From: JAEUMW01 sp039807745
GTDB taxonomy: Bacteria > Pseudomonadota > Gammaproteobacteria > Burkholderiales > JAEUMW01
Reading direction: 5' to 3'
DNA: 21,848 nucleotides
NCBI GenBank assembly: GCA_039807745.1
Contig: JBDHRV010000052.1
Location: forward strand, 1-21,848
This document shows, piece after piece, positions 21,382 through 21,848 of this stretch (its first letter is position 1; every line of letters begins with the position of its first letter). A program made the position numbers and the translations under genes. The notes beneath the pieces are model-generated. The model was given only the letters and a program-made list of their open reading frames with translations, ran no database searches and had not been told where the DNA came from.

Positions 21382-21848
21382 TCACACCGCGCCCTGGGTG
21401 TTCGCATCGTTCGGGCAATGCGGATGTCCGTTCGTGTTGTTGAGGTTGGTCGCGAACGGCAGCCTGTCGTCTCCAGCCGTCGGCTTCATGTTGAGAGCGT
21501 GGCGGATACGCCAGGCGACGGAATGATCCGCGCAGGCCGTGTCACCGGAAAGGCCGATGCCGCCGATGAGCTTCGTGCCCGCGTAGAGACCGAGACCGCC
21601 GCCAAAGGAGATCGTGCCGCCGATTCTTTTTCCGACCATCGGATCCCAGGCCGTCCCGAAATCCGAATAATTGCCGTGATAGGCGAAGACGGAGTTGAGG
21701 ACGTTGCCGCCATCGAGACCAAAGAGGGGGTTGCCGATGTCCGGATTGCTCGGCTGCACCCATCGGTACAACTGGGCAGTGGAGAGGGGTTTCGAATCCA
21801 GGCTCAAGCCGTTGGCGGTAAAGGCCTTGGCAGCTGCGATTTGCCGGC
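21382..21848 (-). CDS. GlcG/HbpS-type heme-binding protein, partial (N-terminus missing)
   Basis: An open frame runs from the right window edge to a TGA at 21382-21384 (154 visible residues). The sequence RQIAAAKAFTANGLSLDSKPLSTAQLYRW, then VFAYHGN, GTISFGGGLGLYAG, IGGIGLSGDTACADHSVAWRIRHAL, matches the GlcG/HbpS family (PF03928), which includes heme-binding extracellular or periplasmic proteins and the uncharacterised glycolate-operon protein GlcG. An internal TTG at 21807 could be mistaken for a start, but homology continues upstream of it. The missing N-terminus could hold a signal peptide. It converges on the tetronate operon across the hairpin, so co-transcription is excluded. Confidence 0.82.
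   Translation of the reverse strand, partial: RQIAAAKAFTANGLSLDSKPLSTAQLYRWVQPSNPDIGNPLFGLDGGNVLNSVFAYHGNYSDFGTAWDPMVGKRIGGTISFGGGLGLYAGTKLIGGIGLSGDTACADHSVAWRIRHALNMKPTAGDDRLPFATNLNNTNGHPHCPNDANTQGAV

Overview
Organism and overall character. The window is a GC-rich proteobacterial chromosomal segment with dense, operon-like gene packing and strong Shine-Dalgarno sites. A CysN-CysC fusion, a DusA-type tRNA dihydrouridine synthase, a tsaB-rimI-type-4-UDG string, a LemA/TPM operon and a short phasin-like protein together suggest a betaproteobacterium, probably Burkholderiales-like. That is inference from gene content, not a phylogenetic result. I saw no rRNA, tRNA, insertion sequence, prophage or CRISPR array.

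Layout. (1) Positions 1-216 hold the C-terminal end of an AraC-family regulator, convergent with a secreted DUF3616-type protein (300-1256). (2) On the minus strand, cysD (5147-4236), fused cysN/cysC (4234-2330) and a TauE/SafE permease (2337-1552) form a compact sulfate-activation operon. (3) Also on the minus strand, a LemA lipoprotein, a membrane TPM-domain protein with a glycine-rich tail, and a second soluble TPM-domain protein occupy 7386-5341. (4) A minus-strand operon (10205-7448) encodes TsaB, RimI, a family-4-type uracil-DNA glycosylase and an SLC30A9-like cation diffusion facilitator; the first three genes are joined by two GTGA start/stop overlaps. (5) A phasin-like gene (10363-10872, plus) runs into the 3' end of dusA (11860-10853, minus), and their coding ends overlap by 20 nt. 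(6) From 11949 to 21265 all genes are on the plus strand. First come a tartrate/D-malate-type dehydrogenase, a muconolactone-isomerase-like small protein and an acyl-CoA ligase. After a 375-nt gap with a good sigma-70-like promoter comes a complete four-carbon sugar-acid (tetronate) operon: ltnD, otnK, otnC, otnI, denD and an MFS transporter. (7) A perfect 14-bp hairpin closes this operon against a convergent GlcG/HbpS-type protein that runs off the right edge.

How the genes work together. The tetronate operon should convert L-threonate (via LtnD) and D-erythronate (via DenD) to 2-oxo-tetronates, isomerise these to 3-oxo-tetronate (OtnI), phosphorylate it (OtnK) and decarboxylate it to dihydroxyacetone phosphate (OtnC), with the MFS protein as probable importer. 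Both entry dehydrogenases lie in the same operon. The tartrate/malate-type dehydrogenase just upstream also belongs to a family acting on C4 hydroxy acids, so 11.9-21.3 kb may be a broader C4 sugar-acid region. The most open questions are the roles of the MIase-like/ligase pair, the roughly 300-nt leader before ltnD, and the regulator of the operon, which is not in the window. I did not find a clearly new system; most of the window consists of recognisable families in partly unusual combinations.
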